A DNA stretch of 64,000 nt from Erwinia sp. E602 (GTDB lineage: Bacteria; Pseudomonadota; Gammaproteobacteria; Enterobacterales; Enterobacteriaceae). Of this stretch, positions 8,871-16,996 are shown one piece after another (the stretch's first letter is position 1; every line of letters starts with the position of its first letter). Where the stretch lies: contig NZ_CP046582.1 of the NCBI RefSeq assembly GCF_018141005.1, positions 1,116,001-1,180,000 of the forward strand. The letters run 5' to 3'. The position numbers and the translations under genes were made by a program. The notes under the pieces were generated by a model. That model ran no database searches. It saw nothing but the letters and a program-made list of their open reading frames with translations, and was not told the origin of the DNA.

Positions 8871-9430
8871 CAGTAACGCCGAAACGGCTCTGGCTTAGCG
8901 CAGCGATCTGCGCGGTGAGATGCAGACCCGGAACAGCGGATAACGCGATCACACTGATAAACTAACCGCCACTGGATCGCTCTATTCGCTGTAATTTTGC
9001 CGGGGTGTCCCGACGGTGAGTCCCGCCAGACTGTACAGCGGGTAAGCCCGGGCTGATGATCGGCTGGGTTATGGTAATGCTGTGAAAGATGATAAACCTC
9101 CCCGCTATACCTGCACAACGGGATCTGGCTGGCGACGGGTTACCCTGTCTGTCCCCTTATGTTGATCGCACTTCCTGGATTGTGTGCCTGCTCCAGCCTG
9201 TTCGGATAATAAGAATTATCTCTTGACGATAGTTGCTCCAGTTAGCAATATTTAACGGTTTTTAACGCTACAGGCCGATAACCCGCCGTATAGCAGGGAA
9301 TAACCCTGCGCGCTTACCGCGCCTGTAGCTGCCTCACCCCGCCCGGATCACCGGCTAAAAATTCAGTTTTAATACGCTGATTAAACAGATAAACGGGATG
9401 CCGTTTCATTGCAGAACAGGGATTTTGACA
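8871..9430. other. 560-base intergenic region before the FtsK/WXG operon
   Basis: I see no convincing coding frame here. One sigma-70-like element, TTGACG (9223-9228), 17 bases, CAATAT (9246-9251), could drive the downstream operon and would leave a leader of about 170 bases. The leader contains short GC-rich inverted segments around 9275-9345. Nothing else is recognisable. Confidence 0.45.
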
Positions 9431-9775
9431 ATGCAACAATCACAACTGGTCACCGAGTTTAGCGAGTCTTTTAAAGACGTGCTGGCGACGCAGCAGCAGT
9501 ACCAACGCACCAGCGCCGCTGCTGAAAAGCTTGCAAAAGATTTTAATAAGTTCAGCAGCAGTAAACCGCCAGAAGTTCAGGAACTCGACTTTGCTCAGGT
9601 GCAGCAAACGGTCGCCAGCCTCGGTCAGCTCGGCGAGCAGCTGGGCCAGCAGCAAAACCACTACCATCAGCTGACGCAAAAACTGGAGCAGGCCGAGAAA
9701 GCCGAACGCCAGAAAAAAACCAAGCTGATTATCTTTGGCGTCATTGTGCTGTGGGGACTCTATCTTGTCTTCTGA
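9431..9775 (+). CDS. small helical tail-anchored protein of the FtsK/WXG operon
   Basis: 114-residue protein, almost entirely alpha-helical with heptad-like Gln/Leu/Ala content (residues about 5-90). A basic stretch (ERQKKTK) and one C-terminal membrane segment (LIIFGVIVLWGLYLVF) follow, so it is probably tail-anchored with the helical part in the cytoplasm. The ATG at 9431 is chosen because it starts the glutamine-rich region (MQQSQLV); an in-frame ATG at 9398 would add 11 unlike residues. It is the first gene of a seven-gene run on the same strand with spacings of 0-50 bases. No known family was recognised. Confidence 0.7.
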   Translation: MQQSQLVTEFSESFKDVLATQQQYQRTSAAAEKLAKDFNKFSSSKPPEVQELDFAQVQQTVASLGQLGEQLGQQQNHYHQLTQKLEQAEKAERQKKTKLIIFGVIVLWGLYLVF

Positions 9776-9788
9776 TTGGGAAAAGTCG

Positions 9789-12584
9789 ATGAACTCAACA
9801 TCCGGCTCCGTGGCGCTGCGCGCGGAACTTGCTAAAACTCGCCAGTCAATTGATGCACTGGAAGGGAAAATCCGTCAACAGGTGGGCTATCTGCAGAGCG
9901 CGGTTCCACTGCTGGCGCCTGCGCTGGAACAGCAATTCGCCGCCGAAGAGGCGCGGGTCAGAGCGCTTTATGACCAGATCCCGCTGCCGCTGTGCGCGCC
10001 ATGGGGAAGCGAATTCTGGGACCTGTTTAAGGCGGATAACGATCCGACGCCGCTGGAGTATTACCTCTACGGGCAGGTGGCAGTCCGCAAGCCTGACGGT
10101 AAACACGCCTTCCGGGTGATTTACCAGCCGCTGCTGCGGGCGGAAGGCGCGGTGATCCTGCTGACCGACAACAACAGCCTTGAGCGTTCGCGCGCGGTGC
10201 AGCGTGATATCGTACTGCGCACCGCCGCGCTGCTGCCAGGCAGCTCGACCTTTACCCTGTTTGACCCGAAAGGGCTCGGTGCCACCTTCCCGTTTGAGGC
10301 CAGCCTGCCGCGCACGCGCAAGGCCGGTAACACCCTCGGCGAGACGCTGACCACCATCACCCAGGATATCCAGCGCATTAACCAGCGGGTGGTTGGCGGT
10401 GCAGGCCGTTTCCTTGACCTGCCAAAAGAGAGCCGCTCCGGTGAATCCTTTGAGATCGTCGCGGTGGTCGACTTCCCGTCGGCCTACGAGCGTGAGCCGC
10501 GCGCGCTGGAACTGCTGACCCGTATCGGCGTCTCCGGACCCCGCGCCGGCCGTCATCTGGTGCTGGAGTACAACACTTCCTCGCCGCTGCCGCGTGATTT
10601 CGATATGAAAGCGTTTGAGAATGCGGTGGTGATTGACTGTCGTGAAGAGAGCGGGCTGCTGATCCCGGAATTCGCCAGCCACCAGCAGATTGAGAAGTTG
10701 CTCGACCAGGCCGGCGCCAGCAACCGCCAGCAGAGCAGTAACAGTTTTAACGCGCTGGCCAGTGCAGACGAGATGATGACGGCCAGCTCGGCCGAACGTA
10801 TTGAAACGCCGGTCGGCGAGCGGCTGAATATTCTGTTTGGTAAGCATCACGCATCCGGTGAAGTGGCGCACGGCGTGATCGCCGGCCAGGTCGGCTCCGG
10901 TAAATCGCATCTGCTGCACGTGATTATCTCCGGCCTGACCAGCCGTTACTCGCCGGATGAGCTGAAGCTCTACCTGCTGGACGCCAAGCACGGCGTGGAG
11001 TTTAAACTCTACAACCAACTGCCGCACGCGGAAGTGGTGTCGCTACGCACCCGTCCGGCGATCGCGCGCAAAATCCTCGCCGACTTCCACGCCGAGATGA
11101 AGCGCCGCTATGAGCTGTTCAAGGATGAGAACGTCAACAACCTCGCCGCGTACCGCAGCAAAACCGGCAAGGTGCTGCCGCGTATGCTGATGATTATCGA
11201 CGAATATCAGCTGGTGTTTGAGGGCGACCCGCAGGCGGGCATGGACGAACTTGGCCCGATCCTGCGCATGGGGCGCGCGGCGGGTACCCACCTGCTGCTC
11301 TGCGCCCAGCGCTTTGACGTGGAGGGGATGCGCAGCAGTAACTTTAACGAAATCCACCTGCGCGCCTCGCTGTCGCTGGCACAGGACTATATTCAGACCA
11401 TCTCCGCCTTTGGCGCCGAGGGTAAACGCCTGATCCGCGACCTGGCCGCCTCCGGTGAGCTGGTCATTAACGCCCAGTCCGGTCGCGATGGCGATAACCA
11501 CCGTGGTGCGGTCGCTCGCCTGGCACGTCGTGATGACTATCAGGGTGCAGATGAGACCCAGCCGACGCTGGAAGCGGTGATCGATAGCATTGTTGCCCAC
11601 GCCGGCCCGCAGGCGTCACGGCCAATTATGCTGGATGGCACCATGGCCAGCACGCTGGCCGATAACGCCTTTGTGATGAAGCATCAGAGCGCGCCGCCGT
11701 CCATCGACGAGTTGCAGCGTATTGCCGCCACGCCGCTGCGCGACGGCGGTTTTGAGGAGCGGATGTGGACGCCTTCCGGCAGGCCGATCGGCCTGTGGCT
11801 GGGGCGCAACTTCGACGTGCGTTCCCACGCGCTCTGCACTCTGCGCCGCGGCCGCGGCCAGAACCTGCTGATGGTCGGTGCGCGCACCGAGCTGCGTGCG
11901 GCGATGCTGGCCAATATGATTATCGGCCTGCCTGCCACCGTAAACCCGCAGGAGATTGACCTGACGGTGATTGACGCGCTGGATCCGTATCTGCCGGGCG
12001 GCGGCATCGTGCGCACGGCTGCTGAGTATCTGCAGGGGCTGGGTGCAAACGTCACTATCGCCGATGCCGACGGTGCCGAAGCGGCATTGACCGGTTTTGC
12101 CGACGCCGCGCACACCCGCCAGGGGCTGCTGGTGGTCTGCGAGCCGGACCGCATCAACGCGCTGGTTGACGGTTACGACCCGTATGGTGCACCGGAAAGC
12201 GGCCTGTGGGCCACCTGGCGCGACCTGGTCCGCCGTGGCAGCGACCGCTCACGCCACGTGATCGTCTCCGCTGAGTCGGTACCGGCGCTGCAGAGCTTTA
12301 TGAATCCGTCCCGCGACGGCCGCGACTTTATCCATCGCGTGGTGCAGCAGCTCAGCGCCGACGACTCAATGACGCTGTTCGCCTCGCTGGCGGCCACGCA
12401 GATCGAAGAGATGACCGAGCATCCGCTGGCGGCGATGTACGTTGACCTGGTCAAGGGCGAGCGCGCCCGTAACCTGTTCAGCAGCTACGCCTTCGACCAC
12501 GATATCGGTCGCGAGCAGACCCGCGAGCTGCTGCAGCAGATGCTGGACAAATCCTTTGCCGGGGTGCCCGTTGTTGCTGAATGA
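9789..12584 (+). CDS. FtsK/SpoIIIE-type ATPase resembling EccC/EssC of type VII secretion
   Basis: 931-residue protein with no membrane segment. An N-terminal coiled coil (about residues 5-65) is followed by a degenerate ATPase-like domain (about 100-290). A canonical FtsK domain comes next, with Walker A GQVGSGKSH at about 366-374 (Lys 372) and Walker B MLMIIDEY at about 466-473; downstream GRAAGTHLLLCAQRFD is the typical FtsK sensor stretch. A third, degenerate P-loop-like domain starts near LLMVGARTELRAA (about 693-705; no Walker lysine). Three tandem ATPase modules with one active site is the layout of EccC/EssC motor proteins, which thread WXG100 substrates. Unlike them it lacks N-terminal membrane helices; the operon's own membrane proteins may supply the anchor. 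Start ATG 9789 sits 13 bases past the previous stop. Confidence 0.85.
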   Translation: MNSTSGSVALRAELAKTRQSIDALEGKIRQQVGYLQSAVPLLAPALEQQFAAEEARVRALYDQIPLPLCAPWGSEFWDLFKADNDPTPLEYYLYGQVAVRKPDGKHAFRVIYQPLLRAEGAVILLTDNNSLERSRAVQRDIVLRTAALLPGSSTFTLFDPKGLGATFPFEASLPRTRKAGNTLGETLTTITQDIQRINQRVVGGAGRFLDLPKESRSGESFEIVAVVDFPSAYEREPRALELLTRIGVSGPRAGRHLVLEYNTSSPLPRDFDMKAFENAVVIDCREESGLLIPEFASHQQIEKLLDQAGASNRQQSSNSFNALASADEMMTASSAERIETPVGERLNILFGKHHASGEVAHGVIAGQVGSGKSHLLHVIISGLTSRYSPDELKLYLLDAKHGVEFKLYNQLPHAEVVSLRTRPAIARKILADFHAEMKRRYELFKDENVNNLAAYRSKTGKVLPRMLMIIDEYQLVFEGDPQAGMDELGPILRMGRAAGTHLLLCAQRFDVEGMRSSNFNEIHLRASLSLAQDYIQTISAFGAEGKRLIRDLAASGELVINAQSGRDGDNHRGAVARLARRDDYQGADETQPTLEAVIDSIVAHAGPQASRPIMLDGTMASTLADNAFVMKHQSAPPSIDELQRIAATPLRDGGFEERMWTPSGRPIGLWLGRNFDVRSHALCTLRRGRGQNLLMVGARTELRAAMLANMIIGLPATVNPQEIDLTVIDALDPYLPGGGIVRTAAEYLQGLGANVTIADADGAEAALTGFADAAHTRQGLLVVCEPDRINALVDGYDPYGAPESGLWATWRDLVRRGSDRSRHVIVSAESVPALQSFMNPSRDGRDFIHRVVQQLSADDSMTLFASLAATQIEEMTEHPLAAMYVDLVKGERARNLFSSYAFDHDIGREQTRELLQQMLDKSFAGVPVVAE

Positions 12585-12597
12585 GAGCTATCCACTG

Positions 12598-12846
12598 ATG
12601 AGAAACCTCCAGCGCGAGCTGGAGGCGTTCCACCAGGCGCTGGCCGGCCAGCAGAAAAGCCTGCAGGAGGGCTATGCGCTGCTGGGTGAGCTGTGGCGCG
12701 ATGAACAGCATCACGCCACCGCCGTGTTACTTGAGGAGTGCATCGCCGAGAACGATGCGTACCTGAAAACTGACGCGCCGGCGCTGGACGATCACTTAGC
12801 CGTGAAGCTGCGGCAGATCGCCAGCTATCTGCGGGGGAACGTCTGA
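12598..12846 (+). CDS. small WXG100-like helical protein 1
   Basis: 82-residue protein starting MRNLQRELEAFHQAL, predicted as two helices joined at a short turn holding LLGELWRDEQ (Trp 33). Size and the mid-protein Trp turn are those of WXG100 proteins, with 'WRD' in place of 'WxG'. It begins 13 bases past the ATPase stop. A TTG/CTG start closer to the ATPase stop is possible but I see no better ribosome site. The stop overlaps the ATG of the next gene by one base (TGATG region), implying coupled synthesis. The family assignment is by pattern, not by detectable homology. Confidence 0.6.
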   Translation: MRNLQRELEAFHQALAGQQKSLQEGYALLGELWRDEQHHATAVLLEECIAENDAYLKTDAPALDDHLAVKLRQIASYLRGNV

Positions 12847-13115
12847 TGAGCGCGCAGCAGACCGAACGGCTGCGCGACTATCGTGACGACATCGCCCGCC
12901 GCCTGCAGGAGGTGGAGCACCGCCGCGAGAACCTGATCGCCGCGTGGCACCGCCTGCGCCAGGCGTATCAGGGCGAGGGTGCAGAGGCGTTCAACCAGCA
13001 GTTTCAGCGCGCTACCCGGCGCTTTGAGCAGCAGGCGCAGCGCCTGCATCTTATTCTGCCGCGGCTGGACGCCATGCTCGAACAGCTGACCGCACAATCC
13101 CAATCAGAAGGTTAA
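12846..13115 (+). CDS. small WXG100-like helical protein 2
   Basis: 89-residue helical hairpin protein. The turn sits at residues 41-43 (YQG in LRQAYQGEGAEAFNQQF), the position and sequence context of the WxG turn of ESAT-6-type proteins, with Tyr replacing Trp. A second helix carries AFNQQFQRATRRFEQQAQRL. Length (89) is inside the WXG100 range (about 80-110). It overlaps its upstream neighbour by one base and is 4 bases from the downstream gene, so the three are probably made in stoichiometric amounts. It is a likely secreted substrate or structural partner of the FtsK-type motor (inference). Confidence 0.68.
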   Translation: MSAQQTERLRDYRDDIARRLQEVEHRRENLIAAWHRLRQAYQGEGAEAFNQQFQRATRRFEQQAQRLHLILPRLDAMLEQLTAQSQSEG

Positions 13116-13119
13116 CGGA

Positions 13120-14118
13120 ATGACACAGACCCCGCGTGAAGCCCAGTTTCTGATCGACCAGATCGAACAGGAGCTGCTGGACTGGAGCCGCAACTTCAAC
13201 GTGGTGCAGCAGGAGAACAAGGGCCACTTCCGCCGCGCTGATAACGTGGTGGCCGATTTCAAAGAGGGGGTATCGCTGGTCAGCAGTCAGATCGACGATG
13301 CCACGCAGCACCTGCACGAGGTGCAGGAGAAAAGCCATGCGGTGCGGGAGCTGGCCAACAGCACCGACGAACGCGCGGCACAGACCCATCGCCACGCGGC
13401 CAGCGTGTTTCAGCGCTGCCAGCGTGCCAGCGCGGAGTGGCGGGCGGCGCTGGAACGGGCCGTCCAGCTGGTGAGCCAGTGCCGGGCGGCGAAAATCCAT
13501 GCCGAAAGCCAGGTGGCCAGCGCACAGCATCAGTACAGCAGCGCCGAAGATGAGCTGAACTTCGCCCGCAGTTCGTATAACCGCTGCACCAGCTCGTATA
13601 CCACCAACTCGAAGGGCGAACGCATCCAGCCGAACTGCAGCTCGGAAGCCTCGCGGATGAACAGCGCAATGCGCAACGTCGACAGCGCACTGCAGCGGCT
13701 GAACCACTGTAAGGCGCTGCTGCAGGATGCCATCGCGCGGCTGAACGATGCCCTCAACAGGCACCGTGGCTGCGAAGAGGGCGTCAGTAAAACCGAACAG
13801 GCGCTGCATCACGCCGATCAGGCGCGGGATCGCGCCAGCCAGGCCAGCCACAGCGCGCGGGAAGCGCTGCAGTGGGCTGATGAAGCCTGGCAGCAGGCGC
13901 AGCACGGCAGCCGGCTGGCGGAACAGATGAGCGCCCAGCACCAGACCGCCAGCCAGCACACCACGCAGGCAGAAGATGAGGTGGCCGATGCGCTGCAGGG
14001 GCACTACGCCTTTGAGGGTTCGCTTGAGGAGTACCAGAGCCGCCAGTGGCGCGCGCGCGAAGAGCTGAGCGATGCCTTTGAAGCGCTGCGACAGATCAAC
14101 AGTAAAGAGGGCCTGTAA
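13120..14118 (+). CDS. long coiled-coil protein of the FtsK/WXG operon
   Basis: 332-residue, nearly all-helical protein rich in Gln, Ala, Ser, His and Glu with no signal peptide or membrane segment. Helices at about 1-90 and 110-170 are followed by a Cys/Ser/Asn-rich loop (SYNRCTSSYTTNSKGERIQP, about 150-170) and a long second coiled coil to about residue 300. The N-terminal part (QELLDWSRNFNVVQQENKG) may itself be a divergent WXG-type hairpin. It is comparable in style to long LXG/WXG-family substrates, but I recognise no family. It overlaps the next gene by one base (TAATG). Confidence 0.7.
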   Translation: MTQTPREAQFLIDQIEQELLDWSRNFNVVQQENKGHFRRADNVVADFKEGVSLVSSQIDDATQHLHEVQEKSHAVRELANSTDERAAQTHRHAASVFQRCQRASAEWRAALERAVQLVSQCRAAKIHAESQVASAQHQYSSAEDELNFARSSYNRCTSSYTTNSKGERIQPNCSSEASRMNSAMRNVDSALQRLNHCKALLQDAIARLNDALNRHRGCEEGVSKTEQALHHADQARDRASQASHSAREALQWADEAWQQAQHGSRLAEQMSAQHQTASQHTTQAEDEVADALQGHYAFEGSLEEYQSRQWRAREELSDAFEALRQINSKEGL

Positions 14119-14552
14119 TGGACGCATCCCTGCAGATCCAGTCGATCTACAACCTGGTGGAGGAGCACACGATGCTGTTCTCGCACCAGGTGAACCAGTA
14201 CCACGATGAATCCCGCGAGCTGCTGCGCCGCTGGAGCGACAGCCGCTCGCTGGATTTTCAGAAAGCGCATCAGCCGGGGCTGAATGAGATCTCCTACGAG
14301 GCGGTGGAGATCCTCAAACGTGCACGTCTTAACCTGCACGCCGCACAGCAGGCGATCGGTCTGGGTGAGGATCATCTGCGCCAGGCGCGATCGACGATGA
14401 GCTCGCTGGAGGAGGTGACCGGGGAATCGCTGATGCTGCAGCAGCGCGCCAGCGACTACGCCGACCGCGCCGCGATGGCGATGCACAACGCGGAGTACAG
14501 CGCCGCTGACGCCGAACAGCTGATCGCCTCGCTGGGTACGCCGCCGGTTTAA
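14118..14552 (+). CDS. WXG100-like helical protein 3 with C-terminal extension
   Basis: 144-residue helical protein. The first 65 residues form a putative hairpin with the turn RELLRRWSDSRSLDFQKAH (Trp at about residue 39), the spacing expected of a WXG100 protein, with WSD in place of WxG. The C-terminal half adds Ala/Met-rich helices (RASDYADRAAMAMHNAEYSA). Its start overlaps the previous stop by one base. It is probably a partner or substrate of the motor encoded upstream; this is inferred from the operon and fold pattern. Confidence 0.65.
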   Translation: MDASLQIQSIYNLVEEHTMLFSHQVNQYHDESRELLRRWSDSRSLDFQKAHQPGLNEISYEAVEILKRARLNLHAAQQAIGLGEDHLRQARSTMSSLEEVTGESLMLQQRASDYADRAAMAMHNAEYSAADAEQLIASLGTPPV

Positions 14553-14600
14553 GCCGGCGTCATTTCTCTGGCCTGTTTTAACCCACTAACGGACTGCCCC

Positions 14601-15530
14601 ATGACGCTCTCTCCGCTCGACGAGCAACTGACCCAACCCGCCGCCCGCCGCAGCTGGACGGCTTTCTCGCTGAACCTGGTGCTGCTGCTGGTCACCCTGC
14701 TGTGGCTGGCTTTTGCGCTCAGCGCGCTGTACGCCGCCCGTGAGATCGGCTTCTTCCGCGCCACCGCGCTGATCTTCTGGCTGATGGCCGCCAGCGGCAC
14801 GCTGCTGCTGCTGGCCACGCTGGTGGCCGAGCCGCTGCTGAAGCGGATCAAGGCCAGCGGGCTGGCGATAATCCTGCTGGCACTGACGCTGATTGCCGGC
14901 ACTACCTGGGCCTCCAAAGCCTGGGTACTGCATTTTATTTCCGACAGCGTGGCGGCGATGCCCGCCGAACAGAAAACGAACGTGTTTGGCGTCAATAAGC
15001 TGCTGGTTAACAAAACCACGCCACAGCTGGCCGTTGCCTTCGGCGTTAGCGATCGGCCGGTGCCGGAAGGTGAACTGCTGGCGCTGCGCAGCCTGCAGCT
15101 GGCCAGCGGCGTCACCGCGCCGCTGAAGGCGCGGCCGGTAAAGCTGGATCGTGAAACGACACGCCAGGTCATGGGGGTAATCTACAGCGCCGGTCTGACG
15201 GTGGCCCTCGGCAGCGTGCTGATCCTGCTTAACGCGCTGAGCCTGATCCTGCTGGCCGGACGGCTGCTTGCCGCGCTGCTGCCGCAGCAGGAGCGCCGCG
15301 TGCGGCTGGCATCCCTTGCCATCACGCTGGTGGCGGGCGCAGGGCTGTTCAGCAGCCTGATGGCGCAGCAGAGTGCGCTGACCGCCAGCGCCCACTATCA
15401 GGCCTTTGCGGCCGCGCTGGCCCTGCAGCAGGGAGAGGGTGCGGTGCGGCTGGCAACCTTTGCCATTCATGCGCAGGGGCATCTGCTGCCGCTGGCGGAG
15501 CGGGCGGCAGAGCAGCTGAATCTGCGCTGA
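14601..15530 (+). CDS. multi-pass membrane protein of the FtsK/WXG operon
   Basis: 309-residue integral membrane protein with about six hydrophobic segments: near 22-45 (SLNLVLLLVTLLWLAFALSA), 53-75, 84-100, 198-225, 235-255, and a weaker C-terminal one. Between the third and fourth lies a soluble domain of about 90 residues, probably periplasmic. It follows the 144-residue gene after 48 bases and ends the run. It is the obvious candidate for the inner-membrane anchor or channel of the system, since the ATPase has no membrane helices. No family was recognised. Confidence 0.72.
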   Translation: MTLSPLDEQLTQPAARRSWTAFSLNLVLLLVTLLWLAFALSALYAAREIGFFRATALIFWLMAASGTLLLLATLVAEPLLKRIKASGLAIILLALTLIAGTTWASKAWVLHFISDSVAAMPAEQKTNVFGVNKLLVNKTTPQLAVAFGVSDRPVPEGELLALRSLQLASGVTAPLKARPVKLDRETTRQVMGVIYSAGLTVALGSVLILLNALSLILLAGRLLAALLPQQERRVRLASLAITLVAGAGLFSSLMAQQSALTASAHYQAFAAALALQQGEGAVRLATFAIHAQGHLLPLAERAAEQLNLR

Positions 15531-15575
15531 GATAACCGGGCCGGGATCGCAGACGACCGGATAAAAGGAGTAACT

Positions 15576-15896
15576 ATGCTGAAAGTGATTGCCGAAGATT
15601 TTATCAGCACCCGGCATATTGCAGCGGTAATGCCGCTCTACCGCGAGCTGGTGGAGAAAACCCGTCAGGAGCCAGGCTGTATCAGCTACGAGCTGTTTAC
15701 GGACCACCGCGATCCGGGGCATTTTATCTTTATTGAGAGCTGGCCGGACAGGGCCGCGCTGGATGCACACTGTCAGAGTGAGCACTTTACCCGGCTGGTG
15801 CCGCTGATCGACAGCTACCAGCGCAAGGCCGGGGTATTTACCTTTATGCAGGAGTTTGACGGGGAGAGTGAAAAAGCGGCTGCGGCCGGAGTGTAA
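15576..15896 (+). CDS. antibiotic-biosynthesis-monooxygenase (ABM) fold protein, putative quinol monooxygenase
   Basis: 106-residue ABM-domain protein similar to YgiN-type quinol monooxygenases. Typical features are IAAVMPLYRELVEKTRQEPGC, SYELFTDHRDPGHFIFIESW and LDAHCQSEHFTRLVPLI. It starts at an ATG behind AAAGGAG. Proteins of this group act as small cofactor-free oxygenases on quinols. It stands alone, 46 bases after the FtsK/WXG operon and facing the sugar ABC operon. Confidence 0.82.
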   Translation: MLKVIAEDFISTRHIAAVMPLYRELVEKTRQEPGCISYELFTDHRDPGHFIFIESWPDRAALDAHCQSEHFTRLVPLIDSYQRKAGVFTFMQEFDGESEKAAAAGV

Positions 15897-15920
15897 CGGC
15901 CGCAGCCGCATGCGCAGATC

Positions 15921-15946
15921 CTCCTCCGGCGATGTTGCCGGAGGAG
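15921..15946. terminator. strong hairpin between convergent genes
   Basis: CTCCTCCGGC (15921-15930) and GCCGGAGGAG (15937-15946) form a perfect 10-base-pair stem with a 6-base loop. It lies between the ABM gene and the convergent sugar-binding-protein gene. No T run follows on either strand, so it may be an attenuator or factor-aided terminator rather than a classic intrinsic one. Confidence 0.5.
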
Positions 15947-15956
15947 AAGCGCTGGC

Positions 15957-16964
15957 TTACTTACGCGCGTCCAGCAGCTGCTGGGCGTTATCGGCGGTCA
16001 CGGTGGTCCAGGGAATGTAATAATGTTTCTGCGTGCCGCCGTCCCACTTCAGATCCTTCGCGTACTGTTGCCAGATATCGGACTGCGGCTGGTAGCTGTC
16101 GCCCTTCACGGCGCGCAGCGCCACGTCGATGGAGCCCTGAATCTGGCCTTTGGCATCCTGCAGAATCGACACCATCTCACCGGCCTGCACCGCGTGGATC
16201 GCATCAGAAACGCCGTCGACGCCGGCAATGGCGAAGTCCTTCACGTTCAGCCCGGCCCCTTTAATCGCTTCAATGGCGCCCAGCGCCATCTCGTCGTTCT
16301 GGCCGATCACGCCGTTGATCTTGCCACGGTGCTTCTGCAGCCAGTTCTCCATCAGCGGCTGCGCCTCGGCGCGTGACCAGTTGGCGGTTTTACGCTCCAG
16401 CACCGTCACCTGACCGGCACCACACTCGGCGATCGCCTTATCGTTACCCTTACCGCGCTGGATCTCACCGCTGCCGCCTTTCGGCCCTTCGATAATCACC
16501 ACGTTAACCTTGTTCTTCCTGCAGTCGAGCTTATCCAGTACCGCTTTAGCTTCCAGATAGCCGCCCAGCTCATCGTTGGAGACCACTTCGGCGGTCATCG
16601 CTTCGGTATTCAGGCGGGCATTGGTCACCACCACCGGAATTTTGGCCTCGTTAGCGTTAGTGACGATGTCGATATTGGCTTCAAAATCCATCGGGTTAAC
16701 GATAATCGCATCGGCGCGGGTCTGGATGGCGGTGGCCGCCTGGTCGTTCTGCACCGAGGCATCATAGCGCCCGTCATAGAAGGTCAGCACCGCTTCACCG
16801 CTCTTCACCGCCGGATGCTGTTTGCCGTACTTCTCCATCAGCTGGACAAATTCAGCCTTGTTACCGTACATCAGCACCGCGATTTTTACCGGGGCGGCCT
16901 GCGCAGCCGCCATGCTGCCGAGGGTCAGTGCACAGGTCAGCAACGCAATTTTGGTCTTATTCAT
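15957..16964 (-). CDS. pentose/pentitol ABC transporter, periplasmic binding protein
   Basis: 335-residue periplasmic sugar-binding protein of the ribose/xylose/rhizopine type (Peripla_BP_4). The signal peptide is MNKTKIALLTCALTLGSMAAAQA, followed by KIAVLMYGNKAEFVQLMEKYGK, ADAIIVNPMDFEANIDIVTN and IGQNDEMALGAIEAIKGAGL. These match the ligand-binding and hinge strands of RbsB-like proteins. It is the first of five genes in the minus-strand order permease, ATPase, kinase, dehydrogenase when read by function; transcription runs from the dehydrogenase end. Ligand by context: xylitol, another pentitol, or D-lyxose. Confidence 0.88.
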   Translation of the reverse strand: MNKTKIALLTCALTLGSMAAAQAAPVKIAVLMYGNKAEFVQLMEKYGKQHPAVKSGEAVLTFYDGRYDASVQNDQAATAIQTRADAIIVNPMDFEANIDIVTNANEAKIPVVVTNARLNTEAMTAEVVSNDELGGYLEAKAVLDKLDCRKNKVNVVIIEGPKGGSGEIQRGKGNDKAIAECGAGQVTVLERKTANWSRAEAQPLMENWLQKHRGKINGVIGQNDEMALGAIEAIKGAGLNVKDFAIAGVDGVSDAIHAVQAGEMVSILQDAKGQIQGSIDVALRAVKGDSYQPQSDIWQQYAKDLKWDGGTQKHYYIPWTTVTADNAQQLLDARK

Positions 16965-16996
16965 GGTTCTCTCCAGTAGGGTGTTGTTGTTATAAG

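Noticed and set aside
9846..11027. A 393-codon minus-strand frame within the FtsK-type gene
   Set aside because: Antisense to a clear ATPase gene whose motifs are on the plus strand; composition is typical of shadow frames.
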